From Anniella stebbinsi (taxonomy: Eukaryota > Chordata > Lepidosauria > Squamata > Anniellidae), in contig JARDYH010000007.1 in NCBI GenBank assembly GCA_029215795.1, positions 22,393,263 to 22,457,262 on the forward strand: a stretch of 64,000 bases of DNA, in the 5' to 3' direction. Made by a program: the position numbers and the translations under genes. This document shows, one piece after another, positions 1 to 12,614 of this stretch; position 1 is the first letter of the stretch; every line of letters begins with the position of its first letter. The notes beneath the pieces are model-generated. The model was given only the letters and a program-made list of their open reading frames with translations, searched no databases and had not been told where the DNA came from.

Positions 1-119
1 GAAATTCCACTGTGCTTCCCTCATATCAGATTTTAGACTGTAAACTCTTTGCGTAAGGACCTGTTCTCCTGTACTCAGTAATATATATTGGTTAGTGGAT
101 TTGGCATGGATTGGGGACT

Positions 120-265
120 GGATCCAATTTAGGGGTAGTTGAATCTGTCATTTCTTTTTAATCTCAAGGGATTGGACCCAGATTTAGTCATACTTAAAGT
201 ACAGCCATTAAGATCAATGATCCCTACTCTAAGTTTGACTACATCTAAATCCAATCAAGGACATT
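120..265. repeat. Degenerate squamate dispersed repeat (SINE/LINE-like fragment)
   Basis: This stretch resembles the clearer copy at 52186-52400. Both have a ggatccaga/ggacccaga start, a tta-agt-ca-cttaa core, and a segment around ccattaa-atcaatg. It is heavily diverged and I cannot name the family. The short ORF over it (139-336) looks like a chance frame. Confidence 0.3.
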
Positions 266-339
266 TTGTTCTGTTAACAAAGACATTTGTGCATTTCAGT
301 AAGTTCTTATCAGAAATAAGCCAAATAAAATTATGAGCT

Positions 340-2495
340 ATCTGCACTGGCCAAGTTTGATAGGCAGATGTGGAATACAGCTATTCCTAGCATGGGGTGG
401 ACCATGTCATACCTGCCTGCTAGATAGCTGTAAAAAATGAGAAGCCTCAAATCAAATTCAGACTTCTAAAAACTGAGCACTCAAAGCTGGATGGACAAAT
501 ATGTCACTTTCACTTTCTTCCACACGTGATTTTTTCCCCTTCTTCTGTCCTGTTGATGGAAAAAAATTGTGAATTTTGGAATTCTTCCTTTCTTTTGTCT
601 TGGACAATTCTGCAATTTGTGCACATTTCTAAGCAATTTGTACAAGTTATGTCCAAATTTGCACAAATTTACACATTTGCACAATTTGCATAGCTTTGGC
701 AGCAAGTTTACTCCGCTGACTCAGAAATTTGCACAAATTGCAGAACCTTCCAAAAATGCACAAAAAGCTTCCTGGAATTCAGAGAACAGCTCATCTCGCA
801 GAAACAATGAACGACGTATACGCCAAAGAACCCTGCCAAACCCCCAAATAACCGGATTCCCCAGTAATGAACATCCCTGGTTGACTGATCCTGAGAACCT
901 GGTTATATGATGGCCCCAGTCTTGGTAAATTTCTTGTATGGTGGTCTTGGGAACATGCTCAGGGGAACATGGATGTACAGTAAAAGAGATTTTATGGAAC
1001 TGTCTTTTATAACAGTGATGAAGAAACAAAACAATCCAATTACACTATCTTTCAAATGCAGCCTGTGAATCTGTTTGCCTGTGCCCAGATATCTGGGTCA
1101 TTGTTCTTTTATATACAAATAAATGCCACCATTTAGCTATGTTTGTAATGGAGTGGAGCTTGTCATGTATGGAGTCCCCTTACCATAATTTAGGAACAAG
1201 CATGCCTTGGTGATAAAGTTTTAAATAAGGACATTTACCCTGACAGAGAGAAGGGGAGTGAAAGACGCTGCCCCGCGTGTATTATATAATGAGTTGCTAT
1301 TCTCATTTTTCACCTGAAATCAATTGTTTCAGAGCTGCAGCAAACACTGCCTCATCTATACATATACATCATTTTTCCAAAGGATGCTCTAGAGAGGACA
1401 TAGATCAATACGAATTCATTTTTCCTGGTAATGGAAAATATTTGAAATGTTCAGTTATCAGAAACCATAGAGAACTTCAGGGGATGGCATTCTGATGCTT
1501 CTCCCCAAAGTCCAAGACATATGTAAACCTTCAGCGATTGGTACATACTTGAGTAGCATGCTAAAAAGTTAGATGATTTATAGGGATGCAGTTGCAGCCC
1601 TGTGTTAAGGGCTGAACAGAGATTTTGCATTCTGCCATTATAACCAGGAACTGGGTGGGGGGGACATTAAGTACTACAGCTCATACTCTGAAACTCGCTC
1701 AATGGATTAATTTGAAACTCAGCAGTGTGGGAGATGAAGGCTTGTGTTAGGCCCTGGCCAATGATTAGAAGGGAGACAAGACCAAACATTCCTGTTTTCC
1801 CTTCCTTTCCTGGGACTTTTCTCCTGCTACTAGATGGATGTCTATATTTTCCCCAGCTGCCTCCACCAAACAGTTTTACAACAACTGGGTCTTTTGTAGC
1901 TACCTTTACATAGTATAGGCGTTGGCTTCTAGACATGGGGTTCACTTTTACTTTTTCCTACATGTAGTTAAAAAATAATCTCAAATTCTTTCTCTCCCAT
2001 TTTTGCAAATTTTGGTGAGTTCTTCTCAAAAATATACCCCCCCCCCAAAAAAAAACCCAGGACAAATATATATATATATATTGTTCATCCCTAGTTCAAA
2101 TCCCTGCACAGCCATGAAGCTTACTTGGAGACCTTTGGTCAGTAACTCTCAGGAAATTGTAAGCTAAGGTCTTAACAGATGTGCCCAATGATTGGTAAGG
2201 ATGTCGTGCAACAACGTAACTTTCGTGTTCCCACACTTTTCTTGGTCCTTCCAGCCCGTGTCTAGATGGGAAGGCAGTAGCGCTTGGGGCCATAAAAGAT
2301 GTCATTCATCATCTTGGTCCTGTACTGCCTTATGAAGCATCTGAGCCTTAAAGTTTTGCCAGAGGATTCCTTCAATGAATTGACTCATGCCTGTTTGCTT
2401 CTTACATAGTAGCTGCCATGATAAGATTAACAGTTAAAGGGACACACAAACCCTTCTAGCAACCCTGATTGTCCTTTTGCTGTTTTTTGTTTGTT
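340..2495. other. Anonymous intergenic sequence
   Basis: I see no gene here. 600-770 is AT-rich with repeated gcacaaattt-like words, similar in flavour to 46555-46760 and 17480-17720, suggesting an old dispersed repeat. 2038-2085 has a C-run, an A-run and a short (TA)n. ORFs in this stretch are short, lack recognisable domains and overlap on both strands. Confidence 0.5.
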
Positions 2496-2499
2496 TGCT

Positions 2500-2610
2500 T
2501 AGCTTTGCTTTGCTTTGCCTTGCCTTGCCTTGCCTTGCCTTGCCTTGCCTTGCCTTGCCTTGCCTTGCCTTGCCTTGCCTTGCCTTGCCTTGCTTTGCTT
2601 TGCTTTGCTT
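2500..2610. repeat. (TTGCC)n / (TTTGC)n pentanucleotide microsatellite
   Basis: About 20 tandem pentamers: TTTGC at both edges and TTGCC in the middle. Five is not a multiple of three, so the repeat runs open in several frames on both strands. This explains the low-complexity ORFs there (ALPCL.. and QGKAR.. repeats). Confidence 0.95.
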
Positions 2611-3457
2611 GTGGAGCTACAGAGTGAATTTTGTGAGAGTTCAAGTTGCCGGTTCTGGATTTGCAAATACGCATGATGAATAAGGGAAAAACACAATCAG
2701 CTACCACAATGTTGAGATTTCTACCCAGAGGGTATTTGGCATGGCTTTGGAATCTGAAGTAAAGTCTTCAACATTGTGTAATAGTGGAGAGCATGACTCG
2801 TGGGAACCAATCCTTGATATGATAACTATTATTTTCCTGTGTTAAATATAGAGGCAGGGTTTTGGCCGCAATCCTGTCCACGAAGAATTTGGCTCTGGAC
2901 TGCAGTACTACCTGAGGCAGGACACTGTCAAAGGAACAGGGGGCTCAACAGAATCCATTTTGACATTGGGTTGGAAGGCTTCAGGGATATTGTAGGCCAT
3001 GTCATGTGCATATGTATATATGCACCTTCAGCACTGATGCAACACTATTTGATGAAACATAACATATGCTGCTGATGGTTGTGTTCCTGCCCCTACTTCT
3101 GACACCACTTTAACATTTGTCAATGTAACTTTCCAGCTAGTTTCAATATAGATGAGCTGAGTGAGGCAATAGAAACATTGTTTTCATTGAAAGAAATTAG
3201 GAAAGCGGACATGGCTGGTAAGCAACTATCACTTGATTTCATCCTTTCTCCTACCAGCTCAGCCACCACAAGCAACAAACAAACAAACAAACAAACTAAC
3301 TAACTAACAACATCAACATCCCAGCGGGAGTGTGTGGTGGTCACTTCTGCCACTACACAGTGAATTAAAATGGTCACAGTTGTGGAACCACAATCAACAA
3401 CACTTTCTTAACTCTCCGGTCAGATTCATCTTCCTCATGTTGCCATTTTCTGACTTC

Positions 3458-3545
3458 TAGATGTTTTGCACTACAGCTCCCATCTGCCCCAGCCAGCATG
3501 GCCAATTGTCAGGGAAGATGGAAGTTGTAGTCCAAAAGATCTGAA
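3458..3545. mobile_element. Short palindromic repeat (MITE-like)
   Basis: An inverted pair: tgttttgcactacagctccc on the left and ggaagttgtagtccaaaaga on the right, around a centre of gccagcatggccaa. The 'actacaactccca ... tgggagttgtagt' architecture is a widespread amniote inverted-repeat element. No clean target-site duplication was seen. Confidence 0.5.
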
Positions 3546-3917
3546 GGGCACAAAGTTGGGGAAGGTTTTTCTAGCCCATATCAAATCTCTCCCCAACACT
3601 ACCACAATTGCTGTCTCATATAGTCTAAGGAGCTTTATCATGCTGCTTCATATGGGTTGGATCAGGAGCTGCCATCTGCAAGAGGAAGGAACCTTCTGCA
3701 AGAAGAATAGCTCCATCCACAGAAGATCCCTGTATTTCATATTTCAGTGGTGTCCCTTTTCCTGCCACATCACGGCTTGCCCATAAAGCAGTGCCTCTTG
3801 ACTCTCTGTGTTGCATTTTAGGGGGCTGGATGAAGAAGGAGGCATGGCAATCTACTTCCATCAGGGTAGTCTATTGAGCATAAATCTGGAAGTTCTACTT
3901 ATATAGGACAGCACTTA

Positions 3918-4237
3918 CAGGCTGACCATATGAAAAGGAGGACAGGGCTCCTGTAACTTTAACAGTTGTAGAGAAAAGGGAATTTCAGTCAGAGTCATTT
4001 GTATGCAATTAGTTCCTGGTGAAATTCTCTCTTCATCACAACAGTTAAAGTTGCAAGCACTATACTAGAGGGACCATACACAAAAGAAGGCAGGGCCCCT
4101 GCAACTTTAACTGTTGTGATGACGAGGGAATTTCACCAGGAACTAATTGCATACAAATGACACCGGCTGAAATTCCTTTTTCTCTACAACTGTCAAAGTT
4201 ACAGGAGCCCTGTCCTCCTTTTCGTATGGTCAGCCTA
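3918..4237. mobile_element. 320-bp palindromic hAT-type MITE, family A copy 1
   Basis: Two near-complementary arms of ~150 bp run from caggctgacc to ggtcagccta. They are flanked by a perfect 8-bp target-site duplication, agcactta (3910-3917 and 4238-4245). An 8-bp TSD and a YARNG-type terminus are typical of hAT elements. It has no coding capacity. Other copies lie at 44519, 57193 and 58446, with a lone arm at 26400. Confidence 0.85.
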
Positions 4238-4245
4238 AGCACTTA

Positions 4246-7049
4246 GGAGGGAGAGGTTAAGACACTGGAGAGGCCTCAGGAAAGCTAGTTTCCTAGCCCC
4301 TACAGTCTCCTCCCCTCCAACTCACAGAAACACCCCCTTTCCCCTCTTCTCTGAGGTATCCTTTCAGACCTCAGGGAGCAGCCAACATGGTTCTTTCCAC
4401 ACCAGCTCTGTGGTGGTGTTGATGTTCGGATCTCCGACTCTCTGACCTCAAAGGGGGAAATCCCCAGTATCCTTTGTCTAGCGGCGTAGCACAATTCTTT
4501 GTTGCCTTTAAGGTGTAACACAATTCTTTGTTGTTCTTGTTGAAAAAATAGTAACATGGCTAACCCTCTGGAAATTAATGAAGTTGTGTCCCTTATTTAA
4601 ATCCATCATTTTTGTCTCATGTTTTCTATTCCAAGTCTGTGGGTTATGTGCCACACAGGGCATGGCAAATATATTTATTGTTCAATAACCAGATTATGCG
4701 AAGAGAGCCCCTTGTAGTATCCTAAAAGTATTTAATGATTATCATTCTTTGTCAAAAGAACCAGAAACCTGAGATGAGCTTTGGGCAACCCACTTTTAAT
4801 CTGGAGAGCAGCCTTTGAATGATACCAAAAGTGCTAAGAACATGCATGAGAATAAAAATGAAATGAAACTGTTTAATAGATGGTTTAATGGAAGCAATTG
4901 AAATTAACAAAGGATATTGATAAGTGAATAAGAAGTCATTAAATTAGTGGGAAGAAATTTAATGTAATTGAGATTTAATTGGGAATGAAAAATCACATAA
5001 ATTTCAGTCGAGAAACTGAAATGTTGTTTGCTGATTCTGCAGAAGGCTGATATTAAAAACCAAATTACTAAAAGAGAATATTTATCTAGGGAAACACATT
5101 AATAATAGCATGCCAAATGGCAGGATGGAGGTTTTATTTTTGTCTCCATATGGGCAGAATGAAATTTAGTTTTGGGGTGTGGGGATTTTTTAATGGGGTA
5201 AGCTGTTATTTTAAAATATATGAATCATCAAAAACAGTATTGAAAAGACCCCATTTGTTTCTAATTTTGAATATCAACCTGCTCCCCAAAATGCGTGCAC
5301 GCACACACACACACACACACAGAGTAAAATAGTGCATTTCTTTTCTGAGCATAATTCTGCATACAATTCAACCCCAATGCAACCCCAATGCAATCAAGCT
5401 GCCTCAGCAGTTTTCAGGGTGTTGGATTTATGGATTGAAATAAGGGACACAACTTCATTAATTTCCAGAAAAGGGTATGGGGCCTCCCTACCTGCCAGTA
5501 CTATAGAAGCAGACCAATAAATGGATAGATCTCTAGGAAAGGAAAAGAAGACTTCCCCTAAGCCAGAGAAGAGATGTGAAGGGACGCACCTAGTTCAGAT
5601 ACAGCTATGTGCTAGCATGTCAAATTCATGAGTAAATTTGGTGACATCATTAACAATAACCCTGAGGAATTAGGATTCTGAAAGAAACTCACAGGACCAT
5701 GAAAACAACAAGTGGAATATACATGGGAGTGACTGTCATAGGAGGAATCTATGAGGAACTTAGGAACTGAGGAAGATGCCAAGACATGAGAAGAATCCAT
5801 GCCACCAGCTTCTCTCATATATATCTGGGCTTCCAATGTTTATTATCTCTACTGTGCGTGTGAGGGTTCCACCATACAGTGAAGTATTCACTTCTGAAAT
5901 AATGTCAGAATGGTTCCCAATTTGTCATGTTATACATGGGTAGTAATACCAATGAATGTAGCATTTGCAACAATTGAAAATGGTTCACACATAAGAACAC
6001 AGAAGAATGGAACCAAAATCCTATCTATTCCTCCATTTTGTTCCCATAAAGGCCAAACAGATGTCTATGGGAAGGCCACAAGCAAGACAAACACCCTCTT
6101 GCTCATGTTCTCCAACAACTGGCATTGAGAGGCATACTGTGTCTGATACCAGAGGTAATACATAGCATTCCTAACTGGTAGCCATTAATAGACTTCTCCT
6201 CCAGGGGGTTAAATCACAACCTTTCTTCATAAAATACAGAAACGCAGCAACTATGAAAGGATTCCAATTATGTCTTGTCACTATGCCTTTTCCCAAGAAA
6301 ACTAGCATCTCTATGCACGTGCATCATTCTCAACCATGGTGAGGCATGTGGTCTTTTGTGGCTAGGTATTGACCAAATATAAAATGTCAAGCAAGAAACA
6401 ACCCTCATGTTTCCTAAGCTTCCATGATAACTGGGCTCTGAAAGAGACCGAGAATAGGACCCTTGATGCACAAATAATTACCTGAATCATCTTTTGAACA
6501 AAATGATTTATCATAATTATGGCCTGACATTCACTGGTTTCATTACTCTCAAGAGCTATAAATTCTCATTTCAAAATGACCCTTTGGTTGGAAATACTAA
6601 AGCAGAACAAAAAGAACTGTAGTTATGTTAAAACATGAATACATAATCCCCAGTCAAATAAATGTATCACAGTCCAGGGTCTCCAGAGAGTTTGAAGAGG
6701 TGCTGATGCACCTATAGAGATCCATATCAGGAAAATTTCTGATGTGTTTTTGATAAGACAGAATGCATCATCCACCCAATCAAGTGTCCTGTATTTGCTC
6801 TGAAGTGCACAAAAGGTCCCCTGTCCATGTGTCCTATTCATTTCAGTGGTGGGGGAAACATTGTCCACCAAATAGAATACAACAAAAGGGGAAACACAAA
6901 AGATGCCCCAAAGCCAAAAGCAGAGGGTTAAGCTTGCCCCTTTGCTTTTGGCTTTTTGGCAGGTACAAACATAGCTGATAGGACTTTTTTCTGTCTAAAC
7001 ATGAAGCTGGGTCCATTTGTTAGTTATAAATGCGGAGACCAGCAAAAAA
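4246..7049. other. Anonymous intergenic sequence with a LINE scrap
   Basis: No gene is visible. 5301-5322 is a (CA)n run. 6085-6215 resembles the CR1-like fragments at 61162 and 63160 (ctcatgttctccaacaactgg, then a gcatactg-tctgata segment). The rest is unassigned AT-rich sequence. Confidence 0.45.
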
Positions 7050-7117
7050 CAAAAATTAGTCAAGGCATCATAGCTGTAAGGAAGACCTTATGTCTACGAT
7101 GCCTTGACTAATTTTTG
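7050..7117. repeat. 68-bp near-perfect hairpin
   Basis: The arms caaaaattagtcaaggcatc and gatgccttgactaatttttg are exact reverse complements, separated by ~28 bp with its own short aagg/cctt palindrome. It could be a tiny MITE or a hairpin-forming locus. The length would suit a microRNA-like precursor, but nothing shows transcription. Confidence 0.7.
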
Positions 7118-7765
7118 AAATCAGTATCAGTATCAGTATAGAATGAATTTGTATTATCAATAGTGGTAGAATCAAGGCCAGTGAGTGTTATCCCAATCCT
7201 CTATCTGCTCAATGATTGTATCCATGTTAACGATCTCTGAATCAGGGATATGGAAAATGAACAAATAAGAAGAGTGTTCAACTTAAAATCCCAGCATGGC
7301 CTAGAAGCAATAATCAATATTTACAGTAGGTTGCTAAATTTTATTCTGACATTTCTCATACTAGAAATATGATTTTCAATAAATTTCACCAAGCTACATG
7401 TTGAACAAATAGTTGGTATTGATTAGGAGTCACATCTCAGCCGTATGATTTCTGTAATAGTGCCATTCATTTGCTTTCTTTTAAGAAAAGCAAGGCAACT
7501 ATCACATGATTTTATTAGTTAAACCCTCAGGCTTCCAATATCTCAAGGTTTTATAGGAATGGCTATCCCAATACTTTCATGTTACTCCAACAAGATTCAA
7601 GACGAGCTTTTGAACAGTTTCACATATGTAGTTATGGGAAGGAATGCTCACAGACTGGTGGCACAGCTTTTTATATCCAAACCATAATTCAACATTCAGC
7701 CCCTATGGAAAGTTTTCGATACTTTCTCTCTTTAGATCTTTGACTGTCAGGCAGGGCAATCCTAA

Positions 7766-8007
7766 GCCTCATCTACATCAAGCAGGATATTTCACTATGA
7801 ATGTGGAATGGAAGCGGTATATAAAAGGCAGGAGCCACACTACTGCTTTATAGCAATATTGAAGTGCACTGACAGTGTTGGGGCCCATTGCTGCACACCA
7901 TATACCACTTTCATGCCACTATATCCTGCTTGGTGTGGCTCCTGCCTTTTATATAATGCTTTCATACCACTTTCATAGTGCAATATCCTGCTTGGTGTAC
8001 ATGAGGC
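7766..8007. mobile_element. Inverted-repeat element, family B copy 1
   Basis: Arms gcctcatctacatcaagcag and ctgcttggtgtacatgaggc flank a core with repeated 'ggcaggagccacac / gtggctcctgcc' inverted segments. The hallmark agcaggatat/atatcctgcttggtgta recurs at 11215, 12497, 17942, 36850 and 51200. It is non-coding; the 103-aa ORF across it is a by-product. Confidence 0.65.
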
Positions 8008-8964
8008 CTTTTACTCACATTATGCCAGGACTGGAGATAAAACCTCAATGCTGGCACCACAACTATTCAACCACTTACAACCTTCTTTTTCAGCCCTCAC
8101 AGCTGTCATACTTCATGTGTGCTCAGTCCTGGAGAGGCGAGGGAAAGCACATAGAAGTAGAAACCTTGTTGCGCAAAGTGGTGTGACATCTAGCAGTGCA
8201 TAACCAGGCAGAGCTCAACAGGCAGAGACTCATCCTTCCTACCCCTTCTCTATGAGGTATAGCTAAGGTGGAATGGGACTAGGGACACATGAATCAGCAA
8301 AACTTGAGCTCACCAAAAGTTCTCTGAATTCCAACTTGAAGGTTGTTATGACTTGAGTCCATAACAATTGTAATCTCTCCCTCTTCATCTTCACAACAAC
8401 ACAATACTATAGGAGAGACGAAGAGAAACAGTATATTCAGGACCAAAAATATTATGCTCCAGGCATCCTGCAGGAGGCTACATTTTAAATCATTACATAA
8501 AATGGACATTTACACAAATTACATTGAATATGCATTTGTACAGTACATACATATGCACATTCAAGCAGTTATGAAAATCTGTCTATTTGGGTTCTTTACT
8601 GATTTGTATAGAAGTGCCATAATCCTATTTAATCCAGAGTAGAGAGGATGCATACAACTGTACTTGGGTTGAATCAACACATGTGTGAATTGATGAAAAC
8701 ATGTTAATTTCATATAATTATGTACAGTGTAGCCCAGTCCATTGAATGTAATGGGTGAACACCCTTAAAATGAACCCGTGAATCATTAATTCACATAAGT
8801 ATATATATGTTCAGTTAAACCAGTTCCAGATGTACTCATTTGCTTTGCCATGGATTAAGTAGGATTCTAGTACCTGTGTACAAATCAGATATGAATGCAA
8901 AAGGACAGTTGCCTTATTCAGGTATTCAAAAATATTAAACATGGCTATGTCCCAACAAATGAGC

Positions 8965-9657
8965 TAGGGGTGTGCAGGCCCAAAATTATCGTATCGTATC
9001 GTTATCAGAAATCACTTTTAAAAGTTTTTTGGATCCGATTAAATCAGAGGTTTATTGTATCAAATCGTATCGGATATCCGATAATTATCGGATCTCCAAT
9101 ATTTATTTTGGATCCCTATTTTGCCCTACAGAGTTGCATTTTTGAGACAGAAAGGCCTAAAAATGCTGTATTTTCAAAGTTACAGACTTGAAACTTGCTC
9201 ACAACGCTTATGGGGTATGCTTAAGTATGTGTATGAAATTTCAGAACAATCCCTCCACCCCTGTATTTCATATGAATTTTTAAAACATCACTTAACTTCT
9301 GACAGCTCAGAAAGACAGCACACCATGTGCATTCAGAGATCTGTCAAAAAAAGGTGCACGATGTTTAAAAATTCATATGAAATACAGGGGTGGAGGGATT
9401 GTTCTGAAATTTGGCATATTCCATAAACACTGTCACCAAATTTGAAGTCTCTAACTTTTAAAATACAGAAGTTATAGGTTTATTTATATGGTGGTCCAAT
9501 TATCAGGAAAAAAAAATCCGATATAATTGGACTGAAATTTTTCGGATCCGATATTTATTGGAGTTTTTTCTATTGTATCGTTATCGTTAATCGGATGATC
9601 GATAACGCCATTATTGGATCATTATCAGACATCGGAACGATACGATACACATTCCTA
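8965..9657. mobile_element. 693-bp non-autonomous hAT element with ATCG-rich ends
   Basis: It starts taggggtgtgcagg and ends gatacacattccta. Flanking 8-mers are aaatgagc (8957-8964) and aaatgaac (9658-9665), a TSD with one mismatch. The ends are dense in TATCG/GGATCCGAT words. Inside are two inverted copies of a ~75-bp module (aaagttacagacttgaaact..., tgtatgaaatttcaga...) around a centre where ccctccacccctgtatttca meets its reverse complement. There is no transposase. The same module occurs in 19526-21271 and, diverged, in the TIRs of the 12-kb element. Confidence 0.85.
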
Positions 9658-9789
9658 AAATGAACCCTGTTTTAAAGGCCTACAAAAACAACACATCTTT
9701 TCGAGATCTGTTTTCTGTAGGTTGATGTTTCTAATGGTGAAGGTAACATGGTCTTTATTATTTGACATTTTTTATTGTTGGGTTTTTAT

Positions 9790-10913
9790 TAAGGGAGAGC
9801 ACAGACCCCCCCGGATCGGATCAGGACCCGGATCGGGAACTCCAATTTTGTCCTGGATTGGATCGGACAAAATTGGAGGCCCCCTGGACCAGATCAGGTC
9901 TGATCCCGATCCAAAAATCAGACATCCGCTTTTTGGATCGGCCGCCATTTTTTTCCCCATAGACTTGCATTGGGGGAAAGAAAGCTTTCCCCCAATGCAA
10001 GTCTATGAGGAAAAAATGGTGGTGGGTGGGTGAGGGGGGCCTAACTCCCTCCTCCCCCCCGGGACCGTCTGCTGTGGACGGCCCCGGCAGGTAAGTCTCC
10101 ACCCCCACGCTCCTTACCCCCCCAGGGCCGGCCGCTTTCAGCCGCTGGTGCCCGTGGGTGCCAGCGGATGGAAGCAGACGGCCCCGAGGGGGTAAGCCCC
10201 CTCCCCCTCCCCCTCCCCCTGCTTACCTTCTGTGGCCGTCTGCTCCCATCCGCCGCTGGCCGCTAATACGAGCAGGCTTCGCAGCTTGCCCCTAGGTAGC
10301 GCGCCAGGTGATCATCACCTGATCATCATCAGGTGATGATCACCTGGTGTGTTACCTAGGGGCAGGCCATGAAGCCTGCTCACAGTAGCGGCCAGTGGCG
10401 GACAGGAGTGGACGGGAGTGGATGGCCACGGAAGGTAAGCGCGCCACGGGGCCCCCTTCCCCCCTGCCCCCTGCTTACCTTCCGTGGCCGTCCCTTCCCA
10501 TCCGCCGCTGGCCGCTACTGTGAGCAGGCTTCGCGGCCTGCTCCTGAGTAGCATGCCAGGTGATGTCATCACCTGGTGCGCTACCTAGGGGCAGGCCACG
10601 AAGCCTGCTCGCAGTAGTGGCCAGCGGTGGATGGGAGCGACGGCCACGGAAGGTAAGCGTGCCACGGGCCGGCCGCCCCCCTCCCCCTCCCCCTCCCCTT
10701 GCTTACCTTCTGGGGATGTCTGCTCCCGTCCACTGCCCCCTGCCCCCATTGTCCGCTTCCATCGGTGGGCACTCGCTGGATCAGAACCTTTCCGGATCGG
10801 ATCGTATTGGATCGGACAATCCAGTGGTGAGATCGGAAATCAGATAATTGTATCCAATTTCCCCCGGATCGGATTCAGATCGTGGATCGGACCCAATCCA
10901 GTGCACACCGCTA
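9790..10913. mobile_element. 1.12-kb GC-rich non-autonomous hAT element with GGATC-rich ends
   Basis: The flanking TSD gtttttat is perfect (9782-9789 and 10914-10921). The left end is degenerate (taagggagagcac); the right end is gtgcacaccgcta. Both sub-termini are packed with GGATCGGATC words. The core (10030-10760) is very GC-rich and made of inverted blocks. One block pair is centred on gtgatgatcacctgg/ccaggtgatcatcacc; another carries GGTAAGC/GCTTACC on both strands about four times each. No transposase is encoded; the Pro/Arg/Gly-rich ORFs over the core are compositional. It is close in design to 19877-20951. Confidence 0.85.
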
Positions 10914-11214
10914 GTTTTTATGAAGCTGTGGGAGTCCCTTTGCAGGGTTAGCACTGCAGGGTAAAAATACATGGAAACATGTAAATTTGAAAAATCAGAT
11001 GGCCCTTTTTCATAAACATCTCTCATGATCCTTGGGGCCACCCAATGACATTGATTGCTGCTAGATTCAGGACAGGCAGAAGAAAAGTGTTTCCTCACCA
11101 AGAGGGAATGAAATTTGCTGTCCGTAGTGATGGTGACATAATATGAAACTGGCTTAAAGACATGCATTTATCTTGAAGCAAACAGGATACTGGACTATGT
11201 GGGCACTTGGGCAG

Positions 11215-11340
11215 GATCTATGCTACTGTTTTAAACTGGTTTATAACAGTGGTGACAACTGTCGGGGGCCAAAACGCATGCCATATACTGTTTTCAAACT
11301 GTTTTCCAAGTGCCATGTCCTGCTTGGTGTAGATTCGGCC
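11215..11340. mobile_element. Inverted-repeat element, family B copy 2
   Basis: Shares tttaaactggtttataacag, a 'gacaactgtcgggggcc' centre and the tgtcctgcttggtgtagatt end with the copies at 17942 and 51200. Non-coding. Confidence 0.6.
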
Positions 11341-11477
11341 TGGGTGTAATTCATTAGGGATTTTATTGACTGGTTTATCTTTTATGGCTATTATAAAATC
11401 GGAAGGCAAATGCACAATACAAAATGTAATACTTTTAGGGATATATGTTTACAGTACAAACCTGTGTGTGTCTACAC

Positions 11478-11538
11478 AGACATAAGTCCCATTAAGTTCA
11501 ATGGTGATTATGTGCAGGTATATGTGTACAGGATTTTA
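11478..11538 (+). repeat. Fragment of a dispersed squamate repeat
   Basis: The words aagtcccattaagttcaatg and caggattttagcc match the end of the copy at 52186-52400 (tccactgagtttaatggtga, aggattgtagcc). The family is not named. Confidence 0.45.
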
Positions 11539-11699
11539 GCCCTGATGATTTTGATGGAATCTAATTCCACAGAGAGTGACTCCAACAGTCCGTATTCCAT
11601 GTTCATCTCCAGCCTCTGTCAATTTCAGCTTTGCAGCACTAGTTTTACAAGGTCTGGTTCCTGCTCCCTGCAAAGCGGGGGGGGGGCATGGAGGGGAGG

Positions 11700-12495
11700 T
11701 AGTAGGTGTTCAGACTAAATTGTTAATGTTTTTGCAACGGATCTCACATACTTAAAAAGTAGGTAATTAGAATTACCCACAAATACTTTGAAACTATAAA
11801 TAATTCATTTCCCATGCATCAATAAAATAATTGTCAATATAATCTGCCCTGTTATTTACCCCCCCATACTAATAATTTAAATCACGAATAGAATGAGGGG
11901 AAGAGTAATAATATTTAGCTTTATCCACATTTAGACATTTCTGCTGCAGTCTGAATAATCAGAAAGAGACATTCTTGCTACTGAGGGAAAAAACTGCTGT
12001 GGTATTTGTTAGTCCCACCCCCTCCAAACACACCCTTTGGCTTAGTTATTTCAACTCTCTGGAGATTTTCAAAGCAATTTTGAACTCTTATATTTTAAAG
12101 CACCAATTTGTGCTTTGGATGTGGAGAAAATATTGGATAGTATCATTCTGTTAGAGCAAATGATGTTGCGCTCATGGAAACCAGGTTCTGAACTAAGCAT
12201 AAGAGAGGAATCCAAGTCAAGTTATATTTGCTCAAGCATGGTTGTGCATTATGCTTGTGCATCTTGTCATGCAACCCGTTGCATATAATTCTTGAGCAAC
12301 CCGTTGTGCGACCTGTTGCATAATAAGAATAAGAATAAGAATTTCTTACCTGCCTCTCCCTCCAGATCGAGGCAGGGAACAACATACAATATACAGTATG
12401 TAAACTAATTAAAAGCATATACAATTAATACATTATTAAAATCAACCAAGTCTTAAAATTCGACTGGGTAGACCTGCCAGAAGAGATCAGTCTTT
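11700..12495. other. Anonymous sequence with a low-complexity repeat scrap
   Basis: No gene. 12303-12340 has a taagaa repeat followed by ttcttacctgcctctccctc and a gaggcagggaacaaca segment, which looks like the end of a dispersed retroposon. I cannot assign it further. Confidence 0.4.
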
Positions 12496-12496
12496 A

Positions 12497-12614
12497 TAGC
12501 TCTCTTAGTAGCTTCCATAGTGTTATATCCTGCTTGGTGTAGATGTGTCATGGGCCTCAACAGTTGTCAGTGCACTTCAGTACCACTATAAAGCAATAGT
12601 GTAGATTTAGCCTA
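12497..12614. mobile_element. Inverted-repeat element, family B copy 3
   Basis: Contains tatcctgcttggtgtagatg and ccactataaagcaatagtgt plus a 'caacagttgtca' centre, the parts typical of family B in a rearranged order. Non-coding. Confidence 0.5.

Noticed and set aside
2456..2707. Lys/Gln/Ala/Arg repeat ORFs
   Set aside because: Translation of a pentanucleotide microsatellite.
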